A DNA stretch of 64,000 bases from JACSRF01 sp964504445 (GCA_964504445.1 CAZDEO010000011.1:22119-86118), one strand, 5' to 3'. Shown: positions 1-8,621, numbered from the stretch's first letter. Notes: a model not told the origin generated them from the letters alone. Numbers and translations are program-made.

Positions 1-985
1 ATTGGTAGCTGGTAAGGGCCGGTGTGCGCCCCATGCCTGCCGCAATGAGGGCTTGGGCTTGCTGCACCACCCTGCTTTCCGGCGGTGTGTAGAAACCGTA
101 GATGATGGCGTCATCATCAGGGGTATCTGGCTCCCAGGCAATTTCCAGGGTGATGGGCCAATCGCCGGTCAGCCGCCGCACAAAGGCTTGCAGGCTGGTC
201 AGGCTCTCGCTGGCGGTGCGGAAATCTAGTAACACCCGCGTCCAGGCGGGGGTCACGTTTCTGCTTTTGGTGTCTACCTCGATGATGGTAGGGGTAACGG
301 TGGTGGGGCCGAGCAGTGCGTGAGCGCTAAGGCTTTCTTTTTCAGCAGTTAGCTTTTGCAAAAAGGCCGCCAGGGCGTAGTTGGGGTTTCGCCCGGTGTG
401 GGGCACGCTGGCATGGACAGAACGGCCGTGAAACTGCACCCACAACTGCATAATGCCGCGATGCCCCAGGGCCAGGTTGTTGTCGGAAGGTTCGCCCAAC
501 ACCACCAGGGCCACTTCGTAATCCTTGTGTTCCACCCAATATTTAGCCCCCGCGCCGCCAAGTTCCTCTTGCACCACGCCGGTAAACACCACGTCGCGCT
601 GGGGGCGCACCGCCATACGTCGCAGGGCAGCCATGCTGTACACCTGCACAGCCAGCGGCCCCTTAATGTCGGCCGCGCCCCGGCCCACAATGCGCCCATC
701 CACAATTTCCCCGGAATAGGGAGGCACCGACCACAGGCTGGGGTCGCCGGGGTCTACGTGGTCCAGGTGGGTGTTGAGCACCAGGGCGGGCAGGCTACGG
801 TTTTGGCCATGGATACGGCCGTACACGTTGCCCATCTCGTCCCCCCACACCTCGTCAAAGCCCAGCGTTTGCATTTCAGCGGCAATTAGTGCGGCAATTT
901 CCGCTTCCGCAAAGGGCATACTCGGCGTTTGAATCAACCGTTGGGTAAAATTCACGCAATCGGCAAGCAAGGTGTTCCAATCCAT
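1..985 (-). CDS. M20-family metallopeptidase/deacylase, C-terminus off the left edge
   Basis: The frame stays open from an ATG at 985 to the left edge, about 328 codons. A GGAG Shine-Dalgarno sits 6 nt before the ATG. The protein should be a cytoplasmic two-zinc amidohydrolase of the ArgE/DapE/YgeY type that removes acyl or aminoacyl groups from small substrates. Seen in the translation are the first metal motif (NTHLDHVDPGD, near residue 80), the second (GRGAADIKG, near residue 110), the catalytic Glu-Glu pair (VQEELGGAG) and the lid-domain segment GHRGIMQLWVQFHGRSVHAS. The last metal ligand lies outside the window. The next genes on this strand are a GNAT acetyltransferase and a second M20 enzyme, so this may be a small-peptide or amino-acid salvage group. 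The substrate cannot be told from the sequence. Confidence 0.85.
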   Translation of the reverse strand, partial: MDWNTLLADCVNFTQRLIQTPSMPFAEAEIAALIAAEMQTLGFDEVWGDEMGNVYGRIHGQNRSLPALVLNTHLDHVDPGDPSLWSVPPYSGEIVDGRIVGRGAADIKGPLAVQVYSMAALRRMAVRPQRDVVFTGVVQEELGGAGAKYWVEHKDYEVALVVLGEPSDNNLALGHRGIMQLWVQFHGRSVHASVPHTGRNPNYALAAFLQKLTAEKESLSAHALLGPTTVTPTIIEVDTKSRNVTPAWTRVLLDFRTASESLTSLQAFVRRLTGDWPITLEIAWEPDTPDDDAIIYGFYTPPESRVVQQAQALIAAGMGRTPALTSYQ

Positions 986-1032
986 GACAATCTCCGTTAG
1001 CCGGTTAGCCGTCCCGCGGGTCAGGCCAACAA

Positions 1033-1080
1033 GCTGATTAGCTGACCAGCTGATTAGCTGACCAGCTGATTAGCTGACCA
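1033..1080. repeat. Three tandem copies of a 16-bp repeat
   Basis: The unit GCTGATTAGCTGACCA is repeated exactly three times and a partial GCT follows. The last copy contains the stop codon of the GNAT gene. Each unit is itself partly palindromic (AGCTGATTAGCT). It fills the gap between the GNAT gene and the M20 gene and may vary in copy number between strains. Confidence 0.85.
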
Positions 1081-1837
1081 GCTCATAAGTCAGCAGCGTG
1101 GCGCAGGCTGAATAACCCACCCGCTTAAATACGTTAACCACCTCCTTTTTTTCTAACAGCATAAAGACCAGGTCTACCTGCCGCGCAAAGGCTACCTGGG
1201 TCATGTAGCCGGTGAGATAGGCGGCAAACCCGCGCTGCTGAAATTTGGGCAAGGTGGCGACGCCAACCAGCTCAGTTACGCCCTGGCGAATTTCGGCAAA
1301 CATGCCCGCCGCGGCTGGTTCGCGGTTAAAGCGCAGCAAAAAAGCACGGTCGGTCAGCAGGGTTTGGCGAAAGGTTAGCGCATCGGTGCCGGTGAGGCGC
1401 GCCGCAAAAGGGTCAATGCCCAGTTCGCGGGTTTGTAGTGCCTGATTGACGTCTTCCGGAGAAAACTCGCGAGAAAGGATGATGGTGGAAAGGCCAGGGA
1501 GAGTGGGCGCCGGGCGGTAGCTTTTGGGCGTGCAGGCAATGACGACAAGTTGATGGGTAAGTTGAAAGCCTTTGGCCATAAGCACAGGAGGCAGGTTGGG
1601 GGCGTAGGTGTCTAGAAATTGCACCCGCGGCGGCGGCTGGCGCCGTTCAAACTGCTGAATGAGGGTGTTCACGGCCGTTTCCCATGCGGCCTGACTTTGG
1701 ACCGGAACGGCCGTATGCCCCAAATCGCCCGCGTTTTCTGCACGCCAATAGTATTGGAAAGGGGGCAGCGACACAATTTCGTGCTGCTGATGCTTGGTAT
1801 GCAAATACATTTGGATGCGTTCAATGGTTGTGAGCAT
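1070..1837 (-). CDS. GNAT-family N-acetyltransferase
   Basis: 255 residues if translation begins at the ATG at 1837. The reading frame can also start at a TTG at 1861, which would overlap the upstream M20 gene by 14 nt. The acetyl-CoA-binding GNAT core is in the C-terminal third: GVATLPKFQQRGFAAYLT matches the V-x-V-x-P-x-x-(Q/R)-x-x-G-x-(G/A) motif of strand 4/helix 3. The first ~120 residues form a less conserved N-terminal domain, as in two-domain GNATs. Family knowledge says it moves an acetyl group from acetyl-CoA to an amine, and the acceptor is unknown. It is probably cotranscribed with the M20 gene upstream. Its last codons lie in a 16-bp tandem repeat. Confidence 0.75.
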   Translation of the reverse strand: MLTTIERIQMYLHTKHQQHEIVSLPPFQYYWRAENAGDLGHTAVPVQSQAAWETAVNTLIQQFERRQPPPRVQFLDTYAPNLPPVLMAKGFQLTHQLVVIACTPKSYRPAPTLPGLSTIILSREFSPEDVNQALQTRELGIDPFAARLTGTDALTFRQTLLTDRAFLLRFNREPAAAGMFAEIRQGVTELVGVATLPKFQQRGFAAYLTGYMTQVAFARQVDLVFMLLEKKEVVNVFKRVGYSACATLLTYELVS

Positions 1838-1847
1838 GATTCTGTTG

Positions 1848-3095
1848 TTAGCTTTGGACAATGAGCTTGAGAACGGCCGTCACATTCAACAGCGTCTTGG
1901 GCACCAGCGAACCCGGCAAACAATATTCCTGGTCTTTACTGCCGTCTTCGCTGCGCTCAGCGCTGTGGGCGTTACCTCCGGCAATACCCAATCCATCCAG
2001 GCAAGGCACGGCAAACCAAAAATGATTGCCATCACTTAATCCCCCGCGGTCTTCGGGTTTCACCACCAACCCTAGCTCTGCCCCCGCTTCTTGCCAAATA
2101 GCCACCAGTTTGTTGGTGGCTTCATTAATAGGCCAGGGCAGCGTGCGTCTTTCCAGCTCAACCTGCACTTTGCACGCGTAACCGTTTTCCATGCTCTTGA
2201 CAGTTGATAGATTGCTCAACGCCAAAATTTGAGTAATGGTTTCTTCGTAGACGTCCGGGTCAAAGGCGCGCATCTCCAGCCGCGCCAGGGCATGGTGCGG
2301 CACGCGGTTCGTGACCGTGCCGCCCTGCACTACGCCTACGTTGACCGTTACCTGGCGCTCGTAATCCGTCAAAGCCGCCAGCCGCTGAATGACCTCAGCC
2401 ATCTGCACAATGGCGTTGGCGCCAAAGGTGTGGGCGCTGCCCGCGTGGGCTGACTTGCCCTTTACCTGAACATTGAACACGCCCATGCCCTTGCGCGAGC
2501 GCACTACCCAAAACTCTTTGCGGGCGCCGTTCATGTAACCACCTTCAAAAATGAGGGCAGCCAGCGTTTCTGGCCCTTCCAGGTAACGGCGGCAGAGAGC
2601 GCCAAAATCGTCAGCCAGGTCTTCCTCGGCGGCATCAATGAGCAGCACCCAGGTGATGTCGTCATAGACGGCTGGCTGGAAGGTGCGGATGGCGTCCAGC
2701 ATCATATAGATAGCGATGGTGCCGCCCTTGATGTCAGCCGTGCCGGGGCCATAGATGCGCTCTCCCTCTATGCGCCAGTAAAAATTATTTTGCACTTCTT
2801 CTTCAGGGGGATATACGGTGTCCAGGTGGGAGATGCAGCCTATTTTGCGGCCCGATTTGCCGGGGCGGGTGAGAACCAGGTGTTGACCAAATTGGGGATA
2901 GGCAGAGGGGACGAATTCTGGGGTGAAGCCCAGTTTGGCAAAGATTTGGGCCGTAAGCTGGCCTAGCTGGTTTACACCTTCTGGATTTGCGGTGAAGCTG
3001 TTGATATTGACCATTTTTTGCAGCAAGTCCAGGTAAGCGGGTAAGTTGTCGGTCAGGAATTGTTCGATATCAGGGGGGTAGTTGGTTTGGCTCAT
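1848..3095 (-). CDS. M20/M25/M40-family metallo-hydrolase
   Basis: 415 residues, full family length, with AAGGA 8 nt before the ATG. Zinc-site motifs are present: SHLDTVYP (near residue 91), GPGTADIKGG (near 117) and the Glu-Glu of DAAEEDLADDFG (near 154). A dimerisation/lid domain follows (KGMGVFNVQVKGKSAHAGSA). The final His ligand is probably in GIAGGNAHSAERSEDG near the C-terminus. Expected role: cytoplasmic hydrolysis of an amide or peptide bond (carboxypeptidase G2/ArgE-like). It is not a close copy of the partial M20 gene at the left edge, so the two probably act on different substrates. Confidence 0.88.
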   Translation of the reverse strand: MSQTNYPPDIEQFLTDNLPAYLDLLQKMVNINSFTANPEGVNQLGQLTAQIFAKLGFTPEFVPSAYPQFGQHLVLTRPGKSGRKIGCISHLDTVYPPEEEVQNNFYWRIEGERIYGPGTADIKGGTIAIYMMLDAIRTFQPAVYDDITWVLLIDAAEEDLADDFGALCRRYLEGPETLAALIFEGGYMNGARKEFWVVRSRKGMGVFNVQVKGKSAHAGSAHTFGANAIVQMAEVIQRLAALTDYERQVTVNVGVVQGGTVTNRVPHHALARLEMRAFDPDVYEETITQILALSNLSTVKSMENGYACKVQVELERRTLPWPINEATNKLVAIWQEAGAELGLVVKPEDRGGLSDGNHFWFAVPCLDGLGIAGGNAHSAERSEDGSKDQEYCLPGSLVPKTLLNVTAVLKLIVQS

Positions 3096-3190
3096 GACAA
3101 ATCCTTAGGGTAAAAGATTTGCCATTTCTATCACGAATGGAGGGGAAGGACAATGAACAATGGGGAATATACATTGTTCATTGTCCTTAG

Positions 3191-4747
3191 TTAAAGCTCT
3201 TGGGTCTCAAAGGCGGCGATGCTGCCTATGAGCAGCATGATGATGAGGACGGTGTTGGCCACGATGGCGCCGATTTGGGGGGGCACGGCCGTTGCCAAAC
3301 CCAATTGACTGGCCCAACCGACCAGCGCTCCTGGCGCAAAGGGGGCAATTTGCGGAATGCTGCCCGCCAGCAGCAAAACCACCGCGCCCAGCAAGGCCAC
3401 GCCCGCGCCTGCGCCCATGCTGCGGCTGAGGGTGCTGGCCAATAGAGAAACGGCCGTAAAAGTCAACAGCCACAGCCACAGCAGCCCGCTCCCCGCCAAA
3501 AAGGGCCAAAACTGAAACGGCTCGAACAAGATGAGGGTGTAATAGTAAGCGCCTAGGGCCGCCAGCAAAAAGGCGGCCGCATAGATGATGGCCTGGGCCA
3601 TAAATTTACTGAGCAAAAATGCCCAGCGCGGCAGGGGTTTGCTGAGAATGAGTGCAGCCTGCCCGCGCTCTTTTTCCCCCGCTACGGCGCCCATGCCCAG
3701 GAGGATGGCAATAATAAAGCCAAACTGGGTGATGTTTTTGATGTACTGGGTCATGGCGTCCACCGTGGTGGGTTCAGGAATGAGGTCGGCAAACTGCTCT
3801 GCGCCCTCAATCATAGTCAACATTTGCGGCGTAAACTTGGCCAACAGGGGCGAACCGAGGCCGAAAAGGATGAATACGGCCAATACCACCAGCACGCGCC
3901 GCGTGCGCCATTGCTGCAGCAGCTCTTTGCGCAGGGCTGCCCCAAAGAGCCGTAGTTCAATGCCAACGGGTTGGCTAGACGGCCGTTCCCCATCCCGGGG
4001 CCACATGCGCCATAGCCACGCCAGCCCCGGCAGCAGCATGAGCAGCAAAATTGGATGGACCCAGGTGGGTTGAGCCAGGGTTTGGCTGAAGTACACGGCC
4101 GTAAAGTCAAACAAGGTGTGGTACAACAGCGCCACCAGCCCATAAAGCACATTGCGCCGCTTGAATGCCTGCCAGACCAGCAGCGATAGCACAACGTGGA
4201 GGGTCATAGCCATTACCCGCTCGAACAGGGCGGCAAAAGGCTGCCACGATACCCGGTCCAGCGTTTGCAGTTGGCTGGTTAGAACAGCCAATTGGTCGGC
4301 AGGAAGATTGAGGGTGCTGAGGTCTGTGCCGCGCATGGCCCACAAAGCGGAGATGCTGGCTGCCATGATGATGGCAATCAGACCCATGGCTTCAATGCCG
4401 CCATGCCCCAGACCAACCATCAGCGCGTCCTCGCGGCGGCGAGCAGCCCCTTTGCGGAAGAGCAGCCCATAGGCAACGGCGCGGGCAACCGTTTCACATA
4501 GCCCGGCAGATACTCCTAAGATAACGGCCGTGCGCAAAAAGTCACCATCACTGCTGGCAATGGGACCAATTACCCCCAGTTCGGCCAACCACTCATTAAG
4601 AGGCAGGTGATAAAGTTGGGAACCGACAAAGGTAGCCGCGCCTACCAAAAACAGCCACCAGGGGGCAGTAAAGCGCCGCCGGAATAAAACGGCCGTTGCC
4701 AGCGGCAGCAAAATGATCAGGGAAATGAAAAGAATGTAGAGGATCAT
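3191..4747 (-). CDS. ABC-2 permease fused to an N-terminal YhfC-like membrane domain
   Basis: 518 residues, mostly hydrophobic. The first ~240 residues resemble the YhfC family of polytopic membrane proteins, including the patch GLGHGGIEAMGL and an upstream Arg-rich/Glu segment reminiscent of glutamic-type intramembrane proteases. Residues ~275-518 form an ABC-2-type permease with an N-terminal amphipathic entry (LRKELLQQWRTRR), a GEKERGQAALILSKPLPR loop and about six membrane spans. The ATPase at 4803-5744 lies 55 nt upstream on the same strand, so the pair should form an exporter. The exporter role is supported by context. Whether the YhfC part is catalytic is unknown, and a two-domain fusion of this kind is uncommon. 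Confidence 0.75.
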   Translation of the reverse strand: MILYILFISLIILLPLATAVLFRRRFTAPWWLFLVGAATFVGSQLYHLPLNEWLAELGVIGPIASSDGDFLRTAVILGVSAGLCETVARAVAYGLLFRKGAARRREDALMVGLGHGGIEAMGLIAIIMAASISALWAMRGTDLSTLNLPADQLAVLTSQLQTLDRVSWQPFAALFERVMAMTLHVVLSLLVWQAFKRRNVLYGLVALLYHTLFDFTAVYFSQTLAQPTWVHPILLLMLLPGLAWLWRMWPRDGERPSSQPVGIELRLFGAALRKELLQQWRTRRVLVVLAVFILFGLGSPLLAKFTPQMLTMIEGAEQFADLIPEPTTVDAMTQYIKNITQFGFIIAILLGMGAVAGEKERGQAALILSKPLPRWAFLLSKFMAQAIIYAAAFLLAALGAYYYTLILFEPFQFWPFLAGSGLLWLWLLTFTAVSLLASTLSRSMGAGAGVALLGAVVLLLAGSIPQIAPFAPGALVGWASQLGLATAVPPQIGAIVANTVLIIMLLIGSIAAFETQEL

Positions 4748-4802
4748 AAGTGTATTTATGGTTACAAGTTGCAGTTGGATGCAACGTGTAATGTGTAACT
4801 TG

Positions 4803-5744
4803 CTACTTACTCAATTGTAAAAACACGTCTTCCAGCGACGGCCGTATCCATTCATACCGGTTCAGCACCACGTTGTGGCTTGCCAAAAGCGGCAGCAAAG
4901 CACCTTTTGCCGCCGCCACGTCACTCACCGTTACCTGCAGGCGGTTGTCCTCTTGGGAAACGCTCAACGTCCAGGGCTGGTCTTGTAGATGCGGCATTAT
5001 TTCTGCCGCCAGCGCCAAATGCGCGCGATCCAACTCCAGGGAGATGACGTTGGTAGCATATTGCGCCAGCAGCTCGTCTCGTTCTTGCACCAGCAGCAGC
5101 TCTCCCTGATGGATAATGCCGATGGTGTCGCAGACCCGCTCCACGTCGGCCAGAATGTGGCTGGAGAGGAAAACCGTTACCTGCCCGCGCAGCGTGCTGA
5201 TGAGTTCCAGCACTTCATAGCGACCAGCCGGGTCCAGGGCGCTGGTGGGTTCGTCTAAAAAGAGCACCGGCGGCTCGTGCAGCAGCGCCTGGGCAATACC
5301 TAGCCGCTGCACCATGCCCCCCGAAAAGCCGCCAATTTGCCGTTTGGCCGCCGTTTCCAGGTCTACCAAGGCCAGCATGGCCGCCGCTCGCCTTTTGCGC
5401 GTGGCGGCGTCCATTTGGAAAAGCCTGCCTACGTAGTCCAGGCATTCCAGGGGTGTCATCCAGGTATAGAATGCGGGGTCTTGCGGCAGATAACCAAACT
5501 GAGCGCGGGCGGCGCTGTCGGCGCGGGTGGTTTCCATCCCATTGACCCAAGCGCGGCCGGTGGAGGGGCGGGCTAGCCCGGTCATCAGGCGGATGGTGGT
5601 GGTTTTGCCGGCCCCATTGCGCCCCAAGAAGCCAAAAATGGCCCCGGCAGGGACGGTTAAATTTAACGGCTTGAGGGCGGCAACCTCGCCGTAGGTACGG
5701 CTGAGATTTTCGCAGCGAATAGCCAGCGGGCGCTCTGCCTTCAT
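4803..5744 (-). CDS. ABC transporter ATP-binding protein
   Basis: 313 residues from the ATG at 5744, chosen because it begins one base after the stop of the preceding gene. A frame-open start at 5771 would overlap that gene. Visible motifs: Walker A GRNGAGKTT (near residue 41), Q-loop YLPQDP, signature FSGGMVQRLGIAQAL, Walker B VLFLDEPTSALDP and the H-loop SSHIL. The ~90-residue C-terminal extension is typical of CcmA/DrrA-type exporter ATPases. It works at the inner face of the membrane with the fused permease encoded directly downstream. The operon order is PLDc_N protein, ATPase, permease, preceded by a winged-helix regulator. Confidence 0.93.
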   Translation of the reverse strand: MKAERPLAIRCENLSRTYGEVAALKPLNLTVPAGAIFGFLGRNGAGKTTTIRLMTGLARPSTGRAWVNGMETTRADSAARAQFGYLPQDPAFYTWMTPLECLDYVGRLFQMDAATRKRRAAAMLALVDLETAAKRQIGGFSGGMVQRLGIAQALLHEPPVLFLDEPTSALDPAGRYEVLELISTLRGQVTVFLSSHILADVERVCDTIGIIHQGELLLVQERDELLAQYATNVISLELDRAHLALAAEIMPHLQDQPWTLSVSQEDNRLQVTVSDVAAAKGALLPLLASHNVVLNRYEWIRPSLEDVFLQLSK

Positions 5745-5745
5745 G

Positions 5746-5943
5746 TTACGCTTCCTCGCGCCCCACCACAAAGTAGATGATGGGGCCTATCATGTTGACA
5801 AAAATGATGACCAGCGCCCATGCCCACTTGGGACCACGGGTATACGGCCGTTTCGCCAGGTCAATGAGCGCCACCGCCATGAGAATGAGCTGCAAGATTA
5901 TCAGCGGAATAAGTAAAGGGATAAATTCACGTAATTGCTCCAT
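5746..5943 (-). CDS. Small PLD-nuclease-N-domain membrane protein
   Basis: 65 residues with a very strong Shine-Dalgarno (AAGGAGG, 7 nt before the ATG). It has two membrane spans (residues ~8-28 and ~41-60) around RPYTRGPKWAW, and it ends GPIIYFVVGREE. This is the pattern of the PLDc_N family, small proteins that recur next to ABC-2 exporters of the bacteriocin/antibiotic-resistance type. It lies one base before the ATPase gene, so it is part of the exporter operon. Its biochemical role is unknown, and a membrane accessory subunit is the likely guess. Confidence 0.85.
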   Translation of the reverse strand: MEQLREFIPLLIPLIILQLILMAVALIDLAKRPYTRGPKWAWALVIIFVNMIGPIIYFVVGREEA

Positions 5944-5972
5944 GACAAACCTCCTTTTTGCTGGTTTGTTCG

Positions 5973-6060
5973 TTCATTTCCCCGGAAGCTGCGCACCAAG
6001 CGCTCTGGCAAAGACGCGCTCTCGGCTTCTGGGAAATTTGAAATTCTTTTCTGACAATGT
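5973..6060 (-). repeat. Dispersed ~88-bp palindrome-ended repeat, copy 1
   Basis: The reverse complement of this stretch matches 10505-10592 over its whole length with only a few mismatches: both run from ACATTGTCAGAAAAGAATTT to CTTCCGGG(A)AAA. The interior arms GGGAAnnn/CTTCCGGG give the unit inverted ends. It separates the exporter operon from its regulator gene. It looks like a small non-coding mobile repeat (MITE- or REP-like). No transposase is nearby. Confidence 0.8.
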
Positions 6061-6073
6061 ACTAACCAACCAA

Positions 6074-6616
6074 CTAATCTTTCATAGGATGGGTGATAAG
6101 GGCAAACTTGTGCCGTCGTCGCCCAGGGGTCGGGTCGTTTTCGGCCAGCAGCATAAAGGCTTCCTGCAACTTCATTTGAAAGGCGTTTAATTCCTCTGCA
6201 TCGGCCCAAAAAATGCTCTCCGTGTAACCGGTGCGGTCCGCCAGCAAGTTTACGTGCCCGGCTGGGTCGGCAGCTTGCTGCAAATATTGCGCAAAATCCC
6301 GCAGCGTGGCCAGAATGTAGTTGGTAAAGTAGCGCAGATGGTCGTCTATGGTCATCTCTGCCACATCTTCTGGGCCAAGGTGGGGCGTTTGCACAAGCTG
6401 GTATCTTTTTTCTTCAATACCGTGCACCAGTTGGGTTTCGGCAATGGTGATCATGTCGCCTTCCAGCAGCATTTTGAGATGCCGGTACAATGATGAGGCC
6501 GGGACATCTGTTAGCTGGGCGGCAATTTCTTGCGTGGTCAGGCTTTCGCCAGCCAGGGTTTGCAAGATGCGCAAGCGCACCGGGTGGATGATCAGATCTG
6601 CCTTGGGGAAATTCAT
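6074..6616 (-). CDS. Winged-helix (ArsR/HTH_20-like) transcriptional regulator
   Basis: 180 residues from the ATG at 6616, preceded by GAGG. The longer open frame to 6724 would run through the operator palindrome and is rejected. The N-terminal winged helix (residues ~8-80) contains HPVRLRILQTLAG, then TTQEIAAQL and the recognition helix SSLYRHLKMLLE. The C-terminal half is a helical effector or dimer domain. It lies just upstream of the ABC exporter operon on the same strand, and a 12-bp-arm palindrome lies 29 nt upstream of its start. It therefore probably regulates itself and the exporter. The inducer is unknown. Confidence 0.82.
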   Translation of the reverse strand: MNFPKADLIIHPVRLRILQTLAGESLTTQEIAAQLTDVPASSLYRHLKMLLEGDMITIAETQLVHGIEEKRYQLVQTPHLGPEDVAEMTIDDHLRYFTNYILATLRDFAQYLQQAADPAGHVNLLADRTGYTESIFWADAEELNAFQMKLQEAFMLLAENDPTPGRRRHKFALITHPMKD

Positions 6617-6644
6617 GCCCACCTCGTTTTTAATAATGGTTATG

Positions 6645-6672
6645 TTATTGATAATGGTAACATTATCAATAA
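6645..6672. promoter_or_regulatory. Palindromic operator upstream of the winged-helix regulator
   Basis: A perfect inverted repeat has arms TTATTGATAATG and CATTATCAATAA (12 bp each) around a GTAA spacer. It lies between the regulator start (6616) and the divergent gamma-glutamyltransferase gene. The adjoining TAATAATGGTTATG and AATGATAATG copies of the half-site suggest more than one dimer site. An autoregulatory binding site for the adjacent regulator is inferred. Confidence 0.7.
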
Positions 6673-6728
6673 TGATAATGTTTTTGAAACGAGTTGTCAA
6701 GGGGTTGCCCGTGGCAATTAGCAAGAAG

Positions 6729-6813
6729 CCTGACGCTGTGTCGCCTGACGCTGTGTCGCCTGACGCTGTGTCGCCTGACGCTGTGTCGCCCGACGCTGTG
6801 TCGCCCGACGCTA
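6729..6813. repeat. 15-bp tandem repeat, five full copies and a partial one
   Basis: The unit CCTGACGCTGTGTCG occurs four times exactly, then once with a C-for-T change (CCCGACGCTGTGTCG), then as a truncated sixth copy. It fills the leader between the operator palindrome and the gamma-glutamyltransferase. The repeat is open in all frames because its length is a multiple of three, which artificially extends the downstream open frame. It is a candidate variable-number locus. Confidence 0.95.
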
Positions 6814-6900
6814 GACAGGATTCTTTGTGCTAAAATTGCAGCACTTAACAATGAGGGTGATTTCCTTCATCTTCCAACCTTTTTTCAGGAGGCTATGTCT

Positions 6901-8493
6901 ATGTCCGGAGTGATTGCGGCGGGTGGGCCGGAAACGGCCGTTGCTGGCGCCACTATTTTGCAGCAGGGAGGTAACGCCGTGGACGCGGCCGTAGCGGCTG
7001 CTTTTGCCTCCTTTATTGCTGAAACTGGCGTGGTCCATCTGGGGGGCAGCGGCATTGCCCAAATTTTCGATCCGCGTACGGGGCAGTCGGTGGTGTATGA
7101 CTTTTTTAGCAACATGCCAGGGTTGGGGCGAAAGAGCCGACCCCCGCAAATGGACTTCGCCGAAGTGATGATTGATTTTGGGGCGACGACGCAAAGTTTC
7201 CATCTGGGGCGGGCGTCGGTGGCGGTGCCGGGCAACATTGCCGGGTTGTGCCAGATGGCGGCAGATTTTGGTCGGCTGCCCTTGGCCAAGCTGCTAGAGC
7301 CAGCCATACAACTGGCACGGGAAGGCGTGCCGATTCACCCCTTTCAGGCAGACACCTGTGCGTTGCTGGCGCCCCTGTACACCCACACGGCGGGCATGCG
7401 GGATATTTTTGCGCGACACGGCCGTATCATTCAACCCCAAGAGCATTTGCACATTCCACACCTGGCGGAGACGCTGGCGGCGCTGGCGCAAGAAGGGGTA
7501 AATTTGGCGCGCAACGGCCGTTTGGCCCAGGCTATTTTGGCCGACCAGGCTGAACACGGAGGGCTGCTGACGGCTGAAGATTTGGCAGCGTACCAGGTGC
7601 GGCAGTTGGAACCCATTCGCCTGCCTTACCGCGAATACGAGATATTGCTGCCTCCTCCCAGCTCTACCGGCGGGGTGCTGACGGCTTTTGCCCTGCAGCT
7701 GCTGGCGGCCTTCGACGTGGCGCAGATGGTTCATGGTTCGGCGGCCCATTTGCAGCTTCTGTATGAGGTGCTGGCAGCGGCAAACCGGGCGCGGCGGGAT
7801 TGGGAGATGTGGCAGGATGCACTGCCAGCGCCGGAGGCGGTGGCGCGCTTTTTAGCGGTGAGTTACGTGGAGGAGTATGTGCAAGAGGTGCGGGCGGCGT
7901 TGGTGGGAAAACGGCCGTCGCCCAGCGCGCCAGAACCCGTTGGCCCCGGTAACACCAGCCATCTTAGCGTGATTGATGGCGAGGGGCTGGCGGTGGGCCT
8001 GACTACAACGGCAGGGGAGTCGGCGGGGTACGTGGTGCCGGGCACGGGCTACATTCCCAACAACATTTGCGGGGAAGCAGATTTGCACCCGGCGGGCTTT
8101 CATACACGCCCGGCGGGGCAGCGCATTCCCACCATGATGACGCCCACGGTAGTGCTGCAAGACGGGCAAACGCGGCTGGTGCTGGGCAGTGGTGGCAGTG
8201 AGCGCATTCGCAGCGCCATCTTGCAAGTGCTGAATAATTTACTGGATTTTGGCATGACGCTGGAACGGGCGGTGAACGTGCAGCGCATGCACGTAGAAAA
8301 TGGGGTTTTGCAGTTAGAGGCGGGCTATGACCCGGCTGCCGCGGACGCGCTGGCGTCGTGGGGGTATGCGGTGAACCGCTGGGCCAGGCGCAGCATCTAT
8401 TTTGGCGGCGCGCATTCGGTGTCGCGCACGCTGTCTGGGCGGCTGGTGGCGGCAGGGGACGACCGGCGGGGTGGGTCAACGGCCGTGGGGTAG
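6901..8493 (+). CDS. Gamma-glutamyltransferase-family protein (Ntn hydrolase)
   Basis: 530 residues from the ATG at 6901, which has CAGGAGG at 8 nt. The ATG at 6895 is too close to that site, and the open frame further upstream is the tandem repeat. The family proenzyme cuts itself before a Thr nucleophile and transfers or hydrolyses gamma-glutamyl groups. Here GNTSHLSVID (Thr near residue 352) fits the autoprocessing site, and GSGGSERIRSAILQV fits the substrate-loop region near the C-terminus. The N-terminal half has the expected GGNAVDAAVAAAF and VAVPGNIAGL motifs. No signal peptide is seen, so a cytoplasmic form is likely. Five ACGGCCGT octamers lie in this gene. Confidence 0.88.
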   Translation: MSGVIAAGGPETAVAGATILQQGGNAVDAAVAAAFASFIAETGVVHLGGSGIAQIFDPRTGQSVVYDFFSNMPGLGRKSRPPQMDFAEVMIDFGATTQSFHLGRASVAVPGNIAGLCQMAADFGRLPLAKLLEPAIQLAREGVPIHPFQADTCALLAPLYTHTAGMRDIFARHGRIIQPQEHLHIPHLAETLAALAQEGVNLARNGRLAQAILADQAEHGGLLTAEDLAAYQVRQLEPIRLPYREYEILLPPPSSTGGVLTAFALQLLAAFDVAQMVHGSAAHLQLLYEVLAAANRARRDWEMWQDALPAPEAVARFLAVSYVEEYVQEVRAALVGKRPSPSAPEPVGPGNTSHLSVIDGEGLAVGLTTTAGESAGYVVPGTGYIPNNICGEADLHPAGFHTRPAGQRIPTMMTPTVVLQDGQTRLVLGSGGSERIRSAILQVLNNLLDFGMTLERAVNVQRMHVENGVLQLEAGYDPAAADALASWGYAVNRWARRSIYFGGAHSVSRTLSGRLVAAGDDRRGGSTAVG

Positions 8494-8621
8494 CCAGGGG
8501 GGACTATTTTCCCGCCTTCTCTTTGTTCGTTTCCAGGTAGAATACAAGGGTATACAGCCCTGAGAAATTCACGTAAAGGCCGCTTTGCCGGCCTGGCGGA
8601 TCTTGGAAAAAAGGAGCAAAG

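Noticed and set aside
356..889. Long plus-strand open frames over the left-edge M20 gene
   Set aside because: They mirror the minus-strand coding frame, which carries clear M20 motifs and a ribosome site.
6729..6813. CRISPR array
   Set aside because: Copies are contiguous 15-mers without unique spacers, and no cas gene is near.
6694..6900. N-terminal extension of the gamma-glutamyltransferase
   Set aside because: The extension only translates the 15-bp tandem repeat. ATG 6901 has a properly spaced Shine-Dalgarno and begins at the family's usual N-terminus.
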